From contig JALUXC010000008.1 of NCBI GenBank assembly GCA_027019165.1, forward strand, positions 62,001 to 126,000: a DNA stretch of 64,000 nucleotides, in the 5' to 3' direction. Below the pieces are notes generated by a model. It searched no databases, had not been told where the DNA came from, and worked only from the letters and a program-made list of their open reading frames with translations. Of the stretch, positions 9,032 through 17,694 are shown in pieces. Origin of the DNA: Pseudophaeobacter sp. GTDB taxonomy: Bacteria > Pseudomonadota > Alphaproteobacteria > Rhodobacterales > Rhodobacteraceae. Positions within the stretch are counted from its first letter, which is position 1; every line of letters starts with the position of its first letter. The position numbers and the translations under genes were made by a program.

Positions 9032-9628
9032 TCAGAGACCCTTTACACCGTTCAAGGTGATGGTGGCGACCATCTCGGCATAGCCCTCGCGCGCTTCGGA
9101 GTCGGCGCCGGAATTCCACATGTAATACCAGTTCAGCATGCCAAAGACCGACATGGTCGCCGCGCGCAATTTCGCCGGATCGCCCGAAAAGACATCGGGG
9201 GCCACGGCGCTGATCGCATCGCTCAGAAAACGCACAAGTTCGCGCTGGTAACCCCGCAGCAGCTTTTGCTGCTCTTCCGGCAAGGCAGACATCGCACTGA
9301 TCTGAACCTGATGCTCATGATCGGCGCCCTGATAGGCCAAAAGGATCTCGGCCAGGATGCGGCGCAAGCGCACCTCGGGCGCAAGCCCCGCGAGATCAAG
9401 CTCGCAGACCCGATCCCGCAAGTCGCTCAGATAGGTTTCAAGGAGGCCGAAGAGAACGGCATCCTTGCTGTCATAGTAGTGGTAGATATTGGCCTTTGAG
9501 ATCCCGCATTCGCGTGCCAGCTGCGTCATCGAGGCGCGGTCATATCCCGCCTCGGCAAACACCTTGGCCGCAGATTTCAGGATCTGCGTGCGTTTCTGGT
9601 CATGGTCTTTTGCAATCGTGCGGGCCAC
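9032..9628 (-). CDS. TetR/AcrR-family regulator, probably of phenylacetate catabolism (PaaR-like)
   Basis: A 198-aa TetR-type repressor: the N-terminal helix-turn-helix (MTQLARECGISKANIYHYYDSK) occupies about residues 33-55 and is followed by an all-helical ligand domain. It starts with GTG 8 nt after the paaK stop, so it is the last gene of paaG-paaI-paaK-tetR. TetR-type PaaR proteins respond to phenylacetyl-CoA and repress paa genes; the position and the GACCG/CGGTC palindrome at 12273-12284 make this role likely. The ligand and site are inferred, not seen directly. Confidence 0.85.
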   Translation of the reverse strand: MARTIAKDHDQKRTQILKSAAKVFAEAGYDRASMTQLARECGISKANIYHYYDSKDAVLFGLLETYLSDLRDRVCELDLAGLAPEVRLRRILAEILLAYQGADHEHQVQISAMSALPEEQQKLLRGYQRELVRFLSDAISAVAPDVFSGDPAKLRAATMSVFGMLNWYYMWNSGADSEAREGYAEMVATITLNGVKGL

Positions 9629-9636
9629 GGCAGTCT

Positions 9637-10947
9637 TTACCCCTTGTCGCGGTTGTCGACGACGCGCTTGGCCTTGCCCTGGCTGCGCTCGACCTCGCCG
9701 GGATCGCCGACAATGATCTCGGTCGAGACACCGACCATATCCTTGATCCGCTTGGTCAGCATGCGGGCCGCGGCGGTCTTGGACATCTCATCGGAGGCGT
9801 CCGGGTTGGCTTCGACATAGACGCGCATCGCATCCATGCGACCGGATTTATAGAGCTCGATCTGGTAGTGGGGGGCGAGCCCCCCGGTGACCAGAAGTTG
9901 TTCCTCAATCTGGCTGGGGAAGACGTTGACCCCGCGCAGGATGATCATATCGTCGCTGCGGCCAGTGATCTTTTCGATCCGGCGCATGCTGCGCGCGGTG
10001 CCGGGCAAAAGGCGGGTCAGGTCTCGGGTGCGATAGCGCACCATCGGCAGGCCTTCCTTGGTGAGGGTGGTAAAGACCAGCTCGCCCATTTCACCGTCCG
10101 GCAGGACCTGTCCGGTGACCGGATCGATGATCTCGGGCAGGAAGTGGTCTTCCCAGATCACTGGCCCGTCCTTGGTTTCCACGCATTCGCTGGCAACACC
10201 GGGCCCCATGATTTCGCTCAGGCCGTATATATCGACCGCATGCATATCAAAGGCCTCTTCGACCTCGCGGCGCATTGCGTCGGTCCAGGGTTCGGCGCCA
10301 AAGATACCCACCTGAAGCGAGCTTTCACGCGGGTCGAGGCCCACCTTGTGGTACTGCTCAAGGATGTTCAGCATATAGGAGGGCGTCACCATGATGCCGT
10401 CAGGCTGGAAGTCGGTGATAAGGCCCACCTGTTTCTCGGTCTGACCGCCAGACATCGGCACCACAGTCGCACCCAGGCGTTCGATCCCGTAATGCGCCCC
10501 AAGGCCACCGGTGAACAGCCCATAGCCATAAGCGTTATGCACCATATTGCCCTTGCGCAGACCGGCAGCGCGAAGGGAGCGCGCGACCAAATCGGCCCAG
10601 TTGTCGATGTCAGTCTTGGTGTAGCCCACGACGGTCGGCTTGCCCGTGGTGCCCGAGGAGGCATGCAGGCGGATGATTTCCTCGCGCGGCACGGCAAACA
10701 GGCCAAAAGGGTAGTTGTCGCGCAGGTCGTTCTTGTAGGTGAAGGGGAATTTCGCAAGATCCGACAGTTGCTGCAGGTCATCTGGGTGCACGCCCGCCTC
10801 ATCGAACCGCTGCTTGTACATCGGCACCTTGTCATAGGCATGGCGCAGCGACCATTTCAGCCGCTCCAACTGCAGGCTGCGGATTTCGTCGATTGAGGCG
10901 ATTTCAATGGGGTCGAGATCGCTCTTGTTGGGGGTCAGGTCTTTCAT
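9637..10947 (-). CDS. paaK: Phenylacetate--CoA ligase
   Basis: PaaK activates phenylacetate to phenylacetyl-CoA with ATP, the first step of the aerobic hybrid pathway. At 436 aa it has the family length. It shows the adenylation-fold signatures: the P-loop SSGTTGKPT near residue 100, YGLSE in the middle and the YRTRDLT hinge region, and it starts with the family-typical run leading to LKWSLRHAYDKVP. It follows paaI by 14 nt and precedes the tetR gene by 8 nt. Confidence 0.95.
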   Translation of the reverse strand: MKDLTPNKSDLDPIEIASIDEIRSLQLERLKWSLRHAYDKVPMYKQRFDEAGVHPDDLQQLSDLAKFPFTYKNDLRDNYPFGLFAVPREEIIRLHASSGTTGKPTVVGYTKTDIDNWADLVARSLRAAGLRKGNMVHNAYGYGLFTGGLGAHYGIERLGATVVPMSGGQTEKQVGLITDFQPDGIMVTPSYMLNILEQYHKVGLDPRESSLQVGIFGAEPWTDAMRREVEEAFDMHAVDIYGLSEIMGPGVASECVETKDGPVIWEDHFLPEIIDPVTGQVLPDGEMGELVFTTLTKEGLPMVRYRTRDLTRLLPGTARSMRRIEKITGRSDDMIILRGVNVFPSQIEEQLLVTGGLAPHYQIELYKSGRMDAMRVYVEANPDASDEMSKTAAARMLTKRIKDMVGVSTEIIVGDPGEVERSQGKAKRVVDNRDKG

Positions 10948-10961
10948 GGCGTTCTCCTCAC

Positions 10962-11393
10962 CTACTCTTCGAACAGATGGCCCTTGATCGCACGGGACAG
11001 GCCCCGGAATTCTGCGATCACCAGGTCATCCTGATTTTTGACGGTCACATCGTAGATGCCGCTACGCCCGGTCAATGAGATCTCACGCGCAGTGGCGGTC
11101 AGCTGGTCGCCCAGGCGGCCCGGCGCGGTATAGGTAATGCTGTTGCTTTGCGCGACGGTCGACTGGTTGCGGCTGTTGCAGGCAAAGGCAAAGGCGCTGT
11201 CGGCCAGCATGAAGGTGACGCCGCCGTGGCAGATGCCATGGCCGTTGCAATGATGGGCCTCGACCGTCAGTTGCAGCACGGCGCGGCCCTCATCAACCTC
11301 GGCGATCTCCATCCCGGCCCATTTCGACGCATTGTCGCTGGCCCACATGGCGGCGCTGGATTTTTCGGCGCGGTCTTTGGGTGTCATGCTCAT
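10962..11393 (-). CDS. paaI: Hydroxyphenylacetyl-CoA thioesterase PaaI
   Basis: A 143-aa hotdog-fold thioesterase. It carries the HGG-x6-D signature (HGGVTFMLADSAFAFACN), the catalytic and CoA-binding helix of PaaI. PaaI hydrolyses stalled ring-hydroxylated phenylacetyl-CoA products and frees CoA. The ATG at 11393 overlaps the paaG stop (ATGA). A second in-frame ATG two codons on is equally good. The frame extends 48 codons upstream inside paaG, but that part has no family similarity. Confidence 0.93.
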   Translation of the reverse strand: MSMTPKDRAEKSSAAMWASDNASKWAGMEIAEVDEGRAVLQLTVEAHHCNGHGICHGGVTFMLADSAFAFACNSRNQSTVAQSNSITYTAPGRLGDQLTATAREISLTGRSGIYDVTVKNQDDLVIAEFRGLSRAIKGHLFEE

Positions 11394-12175
11394 TTGCCCT
11401 TGAAGACCGGCTGGCGCTTTTCGAGGAAAGAGGCGACACCTTCGGCGTAATCGGCGCTTTCGCCGCAGGTCTTCATGGCATCCGCTTCCATCTCCAGATG
11501 GTCGGTCAGCGTATCCACGGCTGCGGCCTGGATGCACTGTTTCGTGAGCCCCATGCCCAGCGTCGGACCGTTGCCGAAACGTTCGGCCATGGCGCGCGCC
11601 TCTGTCATCAGCTCATCATCGGGCAGCGCTTTCCAGATCAGCCCCCAGTCTTCGGCCTTTTTGGCAGGCAGCGGCTCGGCGGTGAAGGCGAGGCCTTTGG
11701 CGCGCGCTTCCCCCAGCAGGCGCGGCAGATGCCAGCTGCCGCCTGTATCGGGGATCAGACCCACTTTGGAGAAGGACTGGATGAACTTGGCGCTTTCGGC
11801 GGCCAGAACCACGTCGCAGGCGAGCGCGATATTCGCCCCTGCCCCGGCAGCCACACCATTGACGGCACAGATCACCGGGAAGTTCAGCGAGCGGATCAAC
11901 CGAACCAGCGGCGCATAGAAGGTGCGCACGGTATTGCCAAGGTCCGGCGGGCCATCCATCTTGCGCGGATCGCGGTCGCCCAGATCCTGTCCAGCGCAAA
12001 AACCGCGCCCTGCGCCGGTCAGCAGAACCGCACGGGCCCCGCCATCGCGGGCGGCCTCCAAGGCGGCGCGCAGCGCGTTGTGCATTTCATCATTGAAGCT
12101 GTTCAGACGGTCCGGGCGGTTGAGGGTGATTTCCACCCAAGTCCCATGATCCGCAACCAGAATCGAGTCGGTCAT
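11390..12175 (-). CDS. paaG: 2-(1,2-epoxy-1,2-dihydrophenyl)acetyl-CoA isomerase
   Basis: PaaG converts the ring epoxide to the seven-membered oxepin-CoA and also isomerises later intermediates. It is a crotonase-fold enzyme of 261 aa. It shows NRPDRLNSFNDEMH, the oxyanion-hole segment GAGRGFCAGQDL and ICAVNGVAAGAGANIAL, all closely like E. coli PaaG; the catalytic Asp equivalent should lie in the GLIPDTGG segment. Two starts are possible: MTDS at 12175 (GGGGGAG upstream) and an ATG five codons earlier (GGAGGG upstream). I chose the first because it fits the family N-terminus. It is the promoter-proximal gene of the leftward paa operon. Confidence 0.93.
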   Translation of the reverse strand: MTDSILVADHGTWVEITLNRPDRLNSFNDEMHNALRAALEAARDGGARAVLLTGAGRGFCAGQDLGDRDPRKMDGPPDLGNTVRTFYAPLVRLIRSLNFPVICAVNGVAAGAGANIALACDVVLAAESAKFIQSFSKVGLIPDTGGSWHLPRLLGEARAKGLAFTAEPLPAKKAEDWGLIWKALPDDELMTEARAMAERFGNGPTLGMGLTKQCIQAAAVDTLTDHLEMEADAMKTCGESADYAEGVASFLEKRQPVFKGK

Positions 12176-12272
12176 TTCCCGCTCCCCCATATCATTCCCT
12201 CCGCCAGCCCCCCTGATTTCTTACCAAAAACACCAGCCCGGCGACCTCTTGGACAATTTTCTTGCATAAACC

Positions 12273-12284
12273 GACCGGACGGTC
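12273..12284. promoter_or_regulatory. Operator-like palindrome between divergent paa operons
   Basis: GACCG-GA-CGGTC, two perfect 5-bp arms, lies in the gap between paaG and paaZ, next to A/T-rich stretches that could carry divergent promoters. TetR-type PaaR regulators are known to use palindromes of the ACCGACCGGTCGGT type, which this resembles. The match to this tetR gene is inference. Confidence 0.6.
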
Positions 12285-12365
12285 AATATATATCGCAAGT
12301 CAATCAGGCCCCGCGCGCCGCCCTTGGAGTGTTATGGCGCGGCGGGGCAACCTAGGGAGAGAGCA

Positions 12366-14396
12366 ATGAGCCTTCTTGAGATTTCCAGCTATGCCGCCGG
12401 GGACTGGGTGAAACCCGGGGCGGGCGCGCGCAACATCGCCAGCGCCGTCACCGGCGCGGTCATCGCCACTGCAGGCAATGATGGCCTGGACGTGCAGGCG
12501 ATGCTGGATCATGCGCGCAATGTGGGCGGCCCTGCCCTGCGCAAGCTGACCTTCCACGACCGCGCCCGCATGTTGAAGGCGCTGGCGACCGAACTGGGCA
12601 AGCACAAGGACGCGCTATACGATCTGTCCTTTCATACCGGCGCCACGCAGTCCGATCACATGATCGATATTGACGGCGGCATCGGCACCATGTTCGTCTT
12701 TGCCTCCAAAGGGCGCCGCGAGATGCCCGACGGGCATGTGTACTTGGATGGCGATGTGGAGCAGCTGAGCCGCACCGGCACTTTCCTGGGCCAGCATATC
12801 TGCACGCCGCTGCAAGGGGTTGCGGTGCATATCAACGCCTTCAACTTCCCGGTCTGGGGGATGCTGGAGAAACTGGCGCCGACCCTTCTGGCCGGTGTAC
12901 CCGCCATCGTGAAACCGGCAACCGCGACCTGCTATGTGACCGAGCTGGCGGTGAAGATCATGCTCGATAGCGGCATCCTGCCCGCAGGCGCGCTGCAACT
13001 GGTATCCGGCGGGATCGGCGACATGCTGGACCGTCTTGGCTGTCAGGATGTGGTCAGCTTCACCGGATCGGCCGATACCGCGCTGAAACTGCGAAACACC
13101 CCGGCCATCCTGGAAAACTCGGTGCGGTTCGTGGCTGAGCAGGACAGCCTCAACGCCTCGATCCTGGGGCCGGACGCCGTGCCCGGCACGCCGGAATTCG
13201 ATCTGTTCATCAAGGAAGTCAGCCGCGAGATGACCGCCAAGGCTGGGCAGAAATGCACCGCCGTACGCCGCATCATCGCACCCGAGGCACAGGTTCAAGC
13301 GGTGATCGAAGCGCTGTCGGCGCGCCTGTCCAAGGTCGTGATCGGTGATCCGCGTCTGGAAACCACCCGCATGGGCGCGCTGGTCTCAGGCAGCCAGAAA
13401 CGCGACGTGCTGGAAAAGGCCGCCCTGATTGCGACCGAAGCCACACGGGTCTTTGGCGATCCCGAGAATTTCACCGTTGAAGGCGCCGATGCCGAACAGG
13501 GTGCCTTCGTGCCGCCGATGCTGTTTCACTGCGAAAACCCCGACGCGGCCCAGCGCGTGCATGACACCGAAGCCTTTGGCCCTGTGTCCACCGTCATGGG
13601 CTACCGCGATCTGGATCATGCCATCGAGATCGCCAACCGCGGTCAGGGCTCGCTTGTGGCTTCGGTCATCACCCATGATCCGGCGGTCGCGCGTCAGGTC
13701 GCGCTTGGCGTCGGTGCCTTTCATGGGAGGCTTTACTTCAACAACCGCGACTCGATGAAGGAGTCGACCGGGCACGGCTCGCCACTGCCGCATATGGTGC
13801 ATGGCGGCCCCGGTCGCGCGGGCGGCGGTGAGGAAATGGGCGGCGTTCGCGGCGTCAAACACTATATGCAGCGCACAGCCATCCAGGGCAGCCCCGACAT
13901 CCTGTCGGCGATTGGCGAAAAATGGGTCCCCGGCGCGGCAGAAATCACCGGCCCCGCGCATCCTTTTACCCGCAAATATGGTGAATTATCAATCGGCGAG
14001 ACCCTGAACACCGATCCGCGCACCGTCACTCTTGAAGATATCGAACATTTCGCCCATTTCACCGGCGATACCTTTTATGCCCATATGGATGATGCGGCAG
14101 CCAAGCGGAATCCCTTCTTCCCGGGTCGTGTCGCGCATGGCTACTTGCTCTTGTCCTTTGCCGCCGGTCTGTTCGTGCAGCCGGACGAAGGACCGGTGCT
14201 GGCCAACACGGGCCTGGACGGCTTGCGTTTCATGAAACCGGTCTCGGCGGGTGACAGCATCAAGGTGCGCCTCACCGTGAAGAAGAAGACCCCCCGCAAC
14301 GAAGAATACGGCGAAGTGCGCTGGCACGTGACCCTGACCAACCAGAACGACGAGCTGGTCGCAGAATACGAGCTTCTGACCATGAACGCCTTCTGA
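12366..14396 (+). CDS. paaZ: Bifunctional oxepin-CoA hydrolase / 3-oxo-5,6-dehydrosuberyl-CoA semialdehyde dehydrogenase
   Basis: PaaZ opens the oxepin ring and oxidises the resulting aldehyde. The 676-aa protein has both domains: an aldehyde dehydrogenase with Glu258 and nucleophile Cys297 (GQKCTAVRR), and a C-terminal MaoC-type hotdog hydratase with Asp575 and His591 (HMDDA, VAHGY). These correspond to E256, C295 and D561 of E. coli PaaZ, so both activities should be intact. The ATG at 12366 has AGGGAGAGAG upstream. It is divergent from paaG-paaI-paaK-tetR. In Phaeobacter this pathway also feeds tropodithietic acid synthesis, but no TDA genes are seen here. Confidence 0.95.
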   Translation: MSLLEISSYAAGDWVKPGAGARNIASAVTGAVIATAGNDGLDVQAMLDHARNVGGPALRKLTFHDRARMLKALATELGKHKDALYDLSFHTGATQSDHMIDIDGGIGTMFVFASKGRREMPDGHVYLDGDVEQLSRTGTFLGQHICTPLQGVAVHINAFNFPVWGMLEKLAPTLLAGVPAIVKPATATCYVTELAVKIMLDSGILPAGALQLVSGGIGDMLDRLGCQDVVSFTGSADTALKLRNTPAILENSVRFVAEQDSLNASILGPDAVPGTPEFDLFIKEVSREMTAKAGQKCTAVRRIIAPEAQVQAVIEALSARLSKVVIGDPRLETTRMGALVSGSQKRDVLEKAALIATEATRVFGDPENFTVEGADAEQGAFVPPMLFHCENPDAAQRVHDTEAFGPVSTVMGYRDLDHAIEIANRGQGSLVASVITHDPAVARQVALGVGAFHGRLYFNNRDSMKESTGHGSPLPHMVHGGPGRAGGGEEMGGVRGVKHYMQRTAIQGSPDILSAIGEKWVPGAAEITGPAHPFTRKYGELSIGETLNTDPRTVTLEDIEHFAHFTGDTFYAHMDDAAAKRNPFFPGRVAHGYLLLSFAAGLFVQPDEGPVLANTGLDGLRFMKPVSAGDSIKVRLTVKKKTPRNEEYGEVRWHVTLTNQNDELVAEYELLTMNAF

Positions 14397-14423
14397 TCGC
14401 CACCAGCTATCAGATGGCAATTC

Positions 14424-14452
14424 TGCCCGGGCTGGCGCAACTGGCCCGGGCA
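14424..14452. terminator. Hairpin between paaZ and paaX (weak terminator or attenuator)
   Basis: TGCCCGGGC and GCCCGGGCA form a 9-bp perfect stem with an 11-nt loop, followed by a weak T-rich tract. It lies between the paaZ stop and the chosen paaX start, so it may reduce read-through into paaX. It also argues against starting paaX at 14414. Confidence 0.5.
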
Positions 14453-14467
14453 ATCTATTCTCGCTGC

Positions 14468-15265
14468 ATGAGCAAAAAGAACACGCAGTGGTTTGAGGCC
14501 AGCATCGCCCATTTGAATGATCCGCAGGACCTGCGGGTCTGGTCCATTATCGTCTCTTTGTTTGGCGACCTCGCCCAGAAGGAAGGCGCGCAGATCAGTG
14601 GTGGTGCCCTCACGCGTATCATCACGCCGATGGGCATCAAACCAGAGGCCATTCGTGTCGCACTGCATCGCTTGCGCAAGGATGGCTGGATAGAGAGTTC
14701 CCGCTCTGGGCGCGTCTCGGTTCATTTTCTGACCGAATTTGGCCGCAGCCAATCCGCAGCTGTGACCCCCCGCATCTATGAACGCACCCCCCCGGCGCCG
14801 ACAGAATGGCACCTGTTGATCTCGCAAGAGGGTGCCGGGCAGGCGACGCTGGACGATGTTTTGTTGCTGCCAAACTACGTCGCGGTGAACAAATACACCG
14901 CTCTTGGTCATGGCAAAGTACCCTGCAACCTTGAGGATCTGCTGGCCATCGAAGTGTCGGCTATCTCGGTCCCCGACTGGCTGAAGGATCGGCTGTTCCC
15001 ACAGGACCTGCAAGAGGCCTGCGCCACGCTGGACACCGCTCTGACCGCCATTTCTGCCCCGCCCACAGGTTTGGACGCAGCCCAGATCGCAGGTTTGCGC
15101 ACCTTGATCGTACACCACTGGCGGCGGATTGTTCTGCGCCATCCGGGCCTGCCGCCCCAGTTCCATCCGGCCAGCTGGAGCGGTGAAACCTGCCGCTCTC
15201 GGGTCTTTGATCTGCTGGACGCCCTGCCCTCACCTGACCTCTCGGATTTGAACGCTGCACCTTAG
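14468..15265 (+). CDS. PaaX-family transcriptional regulator
   Basis: A 265-aa protein with an N-terminal winged-helix domain (LRVWSIIVSLFGDLA, then ALTRIITPMGIKPEAIRVALHRLRKDGWI) and the PaaX C-terminal domain. E. coli PaaX represses paa genes until phenylacetyl-CoA binds. Here it lies just after paaZ, while a TetR-type regulator sits in the opposite operon, so the locus has two candidate regulators. The ATG at 14468 gives the family N-terminus but has no strong Shine-Dalgarno. The upstream ATG at 14414 precedes a hairpin and looks less likely. Confidence 0.87.
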   Translation: MSKKNTQWFEASIAHLNDPQDLRVWSIIVSLFGDLAQKEGAQISGGALTRIITPMGIKPEAIRVALHRLRKDGWIESSRSGRVSVHFLTEFGRSQSAAVTPRIYERTPPAPTEWHLLISQEGAGQATLDDVLLLPNYVAVNKYTALGHGKVPCNLEDLLAIEVSAISVPDWLKDRLFPQDLQEACATLDTALTAISAPPTGLDAAQIAGLRTLIVHHWRRIVLRHPGLPPQFHPASWSGETCRSRVFDLLDALPSPDLSDLNAAP

Positions 15266-15288
15266 ACCTTTTTGGAAAAGGATTTTTT

Positions 15289-16251
15289 ATGTCTGCTTTA
15301 GCAACACTCTCTCTTGCCGCTCTTGCCTTGCCTGCCGCCCTTCTTGGCGCCGCCCATATGAGCACTCGCCGCCTTGCCCGAGGCGCCGAAGAGCTGGTGC
15401 CCCCGGTCGGCCAGTTCCATCAAACACCGCACGGGCGCATTCACTATGTCGAGATGGGGCCCAAAGACGCGCAAACCCTGGTGCTGATCCACGGGCTGTC
15501 GGGGCAGTTGCAGCATTTCACCTATGCGCTGGCCGACCGGCTCGCCGGGGATTTCCACGTGATTGCGCTGGATCGCCCCGGATGCGGCTATTCCACCCGA
15601 AACAGCGATACCCTTGCCCGGCTGCCCTCCCAGGCGGCGATGATCCAGGAGTTTCTTGATGCCAAGGGGATCGAGGCACCGGTTCTGGTCGGCCATTCGC
15701 TTGGCGGGGCGGTCTCGCTGGCCATGGCGCTGGCAACCCCGGACAAGATCCGCGGGTTGGCTTTGCTCGCGCCTTTGACCCACCCCTCCGAGGGCGGCGC
15801 TGATGTTTTCAAGGGACTCATTGTAAACTCCCCGATGATGCGCCGCCTGATGGCCAATACCGTTGCTGTCCCGGCAGCCAAAAAGACGGCCGATGCGGTG
15901 CTGACACAGGTTTTTGCACCTGAAACCTGCCCGGAAGATTTTCTGGACCGTGCCGGCGGCGCCTTGGGTCTAAGGCCGCAGAGCTTTGTCGCCGCATCGG
16001 CCGATGCAACGCTGCTTTATCCAACAATCACGGAACAGGCCGCGCGCTATGCACGCGATCTGCGCACGCCGGGCGCAGTGCTATTTGGCGCCGAAGACCC
16101 CCTGCTGAGCGCCGAAGAAAACGGACGCGCGATGGAGGCCTTTGGCCTTGGCTGTCGGATCGTGCCGAGTCTGGGACATATGTTGCCCATAACCCAGCCA
16201 GCGCTTTGCGAAGAGTTCATCCGGGCGACGGTGGCCAGCCTGCCGAAATGA
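15289..16251 (+). CDS. Alpha/beta-hydrolase
   Basis: A 320-aa alpha/beta-hydrolase with a hydrophobic N-terminus (signal anchor or signal peptide, about residues 1-24). The oxyanion loop is LIHGLSG, the nucleophile elbow GHSLGG, the acid probably the Asp of FGAEDPLLS and the base the His of LGHMLP, so the triad is complete. The substrate is unknown. It follows the paaX-like gene by 23 nt with a good AAGGA Shine-Dalgarno and may belong to the paa transcription unit, but nothing in the protein ties it to phenylacetate. Confidence 0.85.
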   Translation: MSALATLSLAALALPAALLGAAHMSTRRLARGAEELVPPVGQFHQTPHGRIHYVEMGPKDAQTLVLIHGLSGQLQHFTYALADRLAGDFHVIALDRPGCGYSTRNSDTLARLPSQAAMIQEFLDAKGIEAPVLVGHSLGGAVSLAMALATPDKIRGLALLAPLTHPSEGGADVFKGLIVNSPMMRRLMANTVAVPAAKKTADAVLTQVFAPETCPEDFLDRAGGALGLRPQSFVAASADATLLYPTITEQAARYARDLRTPGAVLFGAEDPLLSAEENGRAMEAFGLGCRIVPSLGHMLPITQPALCEEFIRATVASLPK

Positions 16252-16267
16252 CAGTCGGCAGGCTGGC
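16234..16267. terminator. Bidirectional hairpin terminator at convergent gene ends
   Basis: A perfect 13-bp stem, GCCAGCCTGCCGA with TCGGCAGGCTGGC, and an 8-nt loop that contains the TGA stop of the hydrolase gene. The converging aminotransferase gene ends 13 nt further on. There is little U-tract, but the stem is strong and the position fits a shared terminator. Confidence 0.6.
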
Positions 16268-16279
16268 GGTTGTGTTCTA

Positions 16280-17404
16280 TCAGAGCACCTGATCGAGAAC
16301 CGAAGTCAGGCGCTTCAAGGTGCCGTCCACGTCATAGAGCTTGTCCAGACCAAAGAGCCCGAGGCGGAAAGTGCTGAACCCCGCAGGCTCATCGCACTGC
16401 AGCGGCACACCGGCTGCGATCTGCATTCCCAGAGCGGCGAATTTCTTGCCGTTCTGGATCTCGGGATCACTGGTGTAGCTGACCACCACGCCCGGCGCGC
16501 CGAACCCATCGGCGGCAACGGAAACGATGCCCTTGTCCTTCAGATAGGCGCGCACCCCGTCGCCAAGCTGCCATTGCGCCTCACGCAGGCGATCAAAGCC
16601 GTATTCACGGGTCTCCAGCATAGTGTCGCGGAAGGCCCGCAGGGCGTCCGTGGGCATGGTTGCGTGATAGGCGTGGCCGCCGTCCTCATAGGCTTTCATG
16701 ATGGCGCGCCACTGTTTGAGGTTGATGGCGAAACTGTCCGATGTGGTTTCTTCGAGCCGCGCAAGCGCCGCATCCGAGAACATAACCAGGCCCGCCGAGG
16801 GCGAGGCGCTCCAGCCCTTTTGCGGGGCCGAGATCAGCACATCGACGCCGGTGGCCTTCATGTCGACCCAAGCGCAGCCCGAGGCGATGCAGTCCAGCAC
16901 CATCAGGGCGCCGACCTCATGGGCGGCGGCGGCCATCGCCGTCACATAGTAATCGGGCAGGATCACCCCGGCCGAGGTCTCTACATGCGGGGCAAAGACG
17001 ATATCCGGCCTCTGCTCGCGTATGGCCGCGACCACATCCTCGATCGGCGCCGGAGCAAAAGGTGCCGGTGCGCTGTTGCCGGTCTGGCGGGCCTTAATCA
17101 CAGTCGTCGATGCAGTAAAGCCGCCACTTTCAAAGATCTGGCTCCAGCGGTAGGAGAACCAGCCATTGCGCACCACCAGAGCATTCGCACCGCGGGCGAA
17201 CTGCCGCGCCACGGACTCCATCGCAAAGGTGCCGCCACCGGGAACCAGAGCAACGGCCTCGGCACCATAGACCTCTTTCAACATCGCGCTGATGTCGCGC
17301 ATCACCTGCTGAAAGGTCTGCGACATGTGGTTGAGCGAGCGGTCGGTGAAAACCACCGAGAATTCTTCGAGCCCTTCGGGGTCTACAGTATCGAGCAATG
17401 CCAT
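16280..17404 (-). CDS. Class V PLP-dependent aminotransferase (alanine/serine--glyoxylate type)
   Basis: A 374-aa fold-type I aminotransferase. PGGGTFAMESVARQF forms the phosphate-binding part, VLDCIASG carries the Asp that holds the pyridine ring, and the Lys of SAPQKGW is the Schiff-base lysine. It resembles the alanine--glyoxylate/serine--pyruvate group, but the substrate cannot be told from sequence. The ATG at 17404 has AAGGAGG seven bases upstream; the frame stays open about 90 codons further, without family similarity. It stands alone between a convergent hydrolase and a divergent Hint-domain gene. Confidence 0.85.
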   Translation of the reverse strand: MALLDTVDPEGLEEFSVVFTDRSLNHMSQTFQQVMRDISAMLKEVYGAEAVALVPGGGTFAMESVARQFARGANALVVRNGWFSYRWSQIFESGGFTASTTVIKARQTGNSAPAPFAPAPIEDVVAAIREQRPDIVFAPHVETSAGVILPDYYVTAMAAAAHEVGALMVLDCIASGCAWVDMKATGVDVLISAPQKGWSASPSAGLVMFSDAALARLEETTSDSFAINLKQWRAIMKAYEDGGHAYHATMPTDALRAFRDTMLETREYGFDRLREAQWQLGDGVRAYLKDKGIVSVAADGFGAPGVVVSYTSDPEIQNGKKFAALGMQIAAGVPLQCDEPAGFSTFRLGLFGLDKLYDVDGTLKRLTSVLDQVL

Positions 17405-17694
17405 CGGTGATCCTCCTTCTTGTGTCGCATCCATCGCTAATGCCCGTCTTCGCCTTTGGCAAAGCCTACCTTGGCATACTGCGCGGGTCTTGCCGTGAAT
17501 ACGACAGGTTGAGGAGACATCCCAGACACTGGGATCGCCTTTGTCGCCGTGAATCCAAAGAACAGGTTTCCCATTGGCACCAGCATGCCGCCTATGACCG
17601 AAAGCTGCCGCACTCCTGCCAAAAAAACCAATCATTAGCAGTTGAGAGGGTAATCTATGCGCCTCATTTTGGTTTCTCAAAAAGGCCTGAGCCT
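17405..17694. other. Intergenic region between divergent aminotransferase and Hint-domain genes
   Basis: This 290-nt gap should carry both divergent promoters. On the minus strand a 64-codon frame (17631-17437) ends 33 nt before the aminotransferase start. It begins MVFLAGVRQL, has atypical codon use and matches no family I know, so it is not called as a gene. Short self-complementary stretches (for example TTTGGCAAAG and CCCAGACACTGGG at 17521-17533) are present, but I recognise no riboswitch. Confidence 0.4.

Noticed and set aside
17405-17640. Possible glycine or SAM riboswitch before the class V aminotransferase
   Set aside because: Some short hairpins are present, but none of the conserved cores of these riboswitches could be found on either strand.
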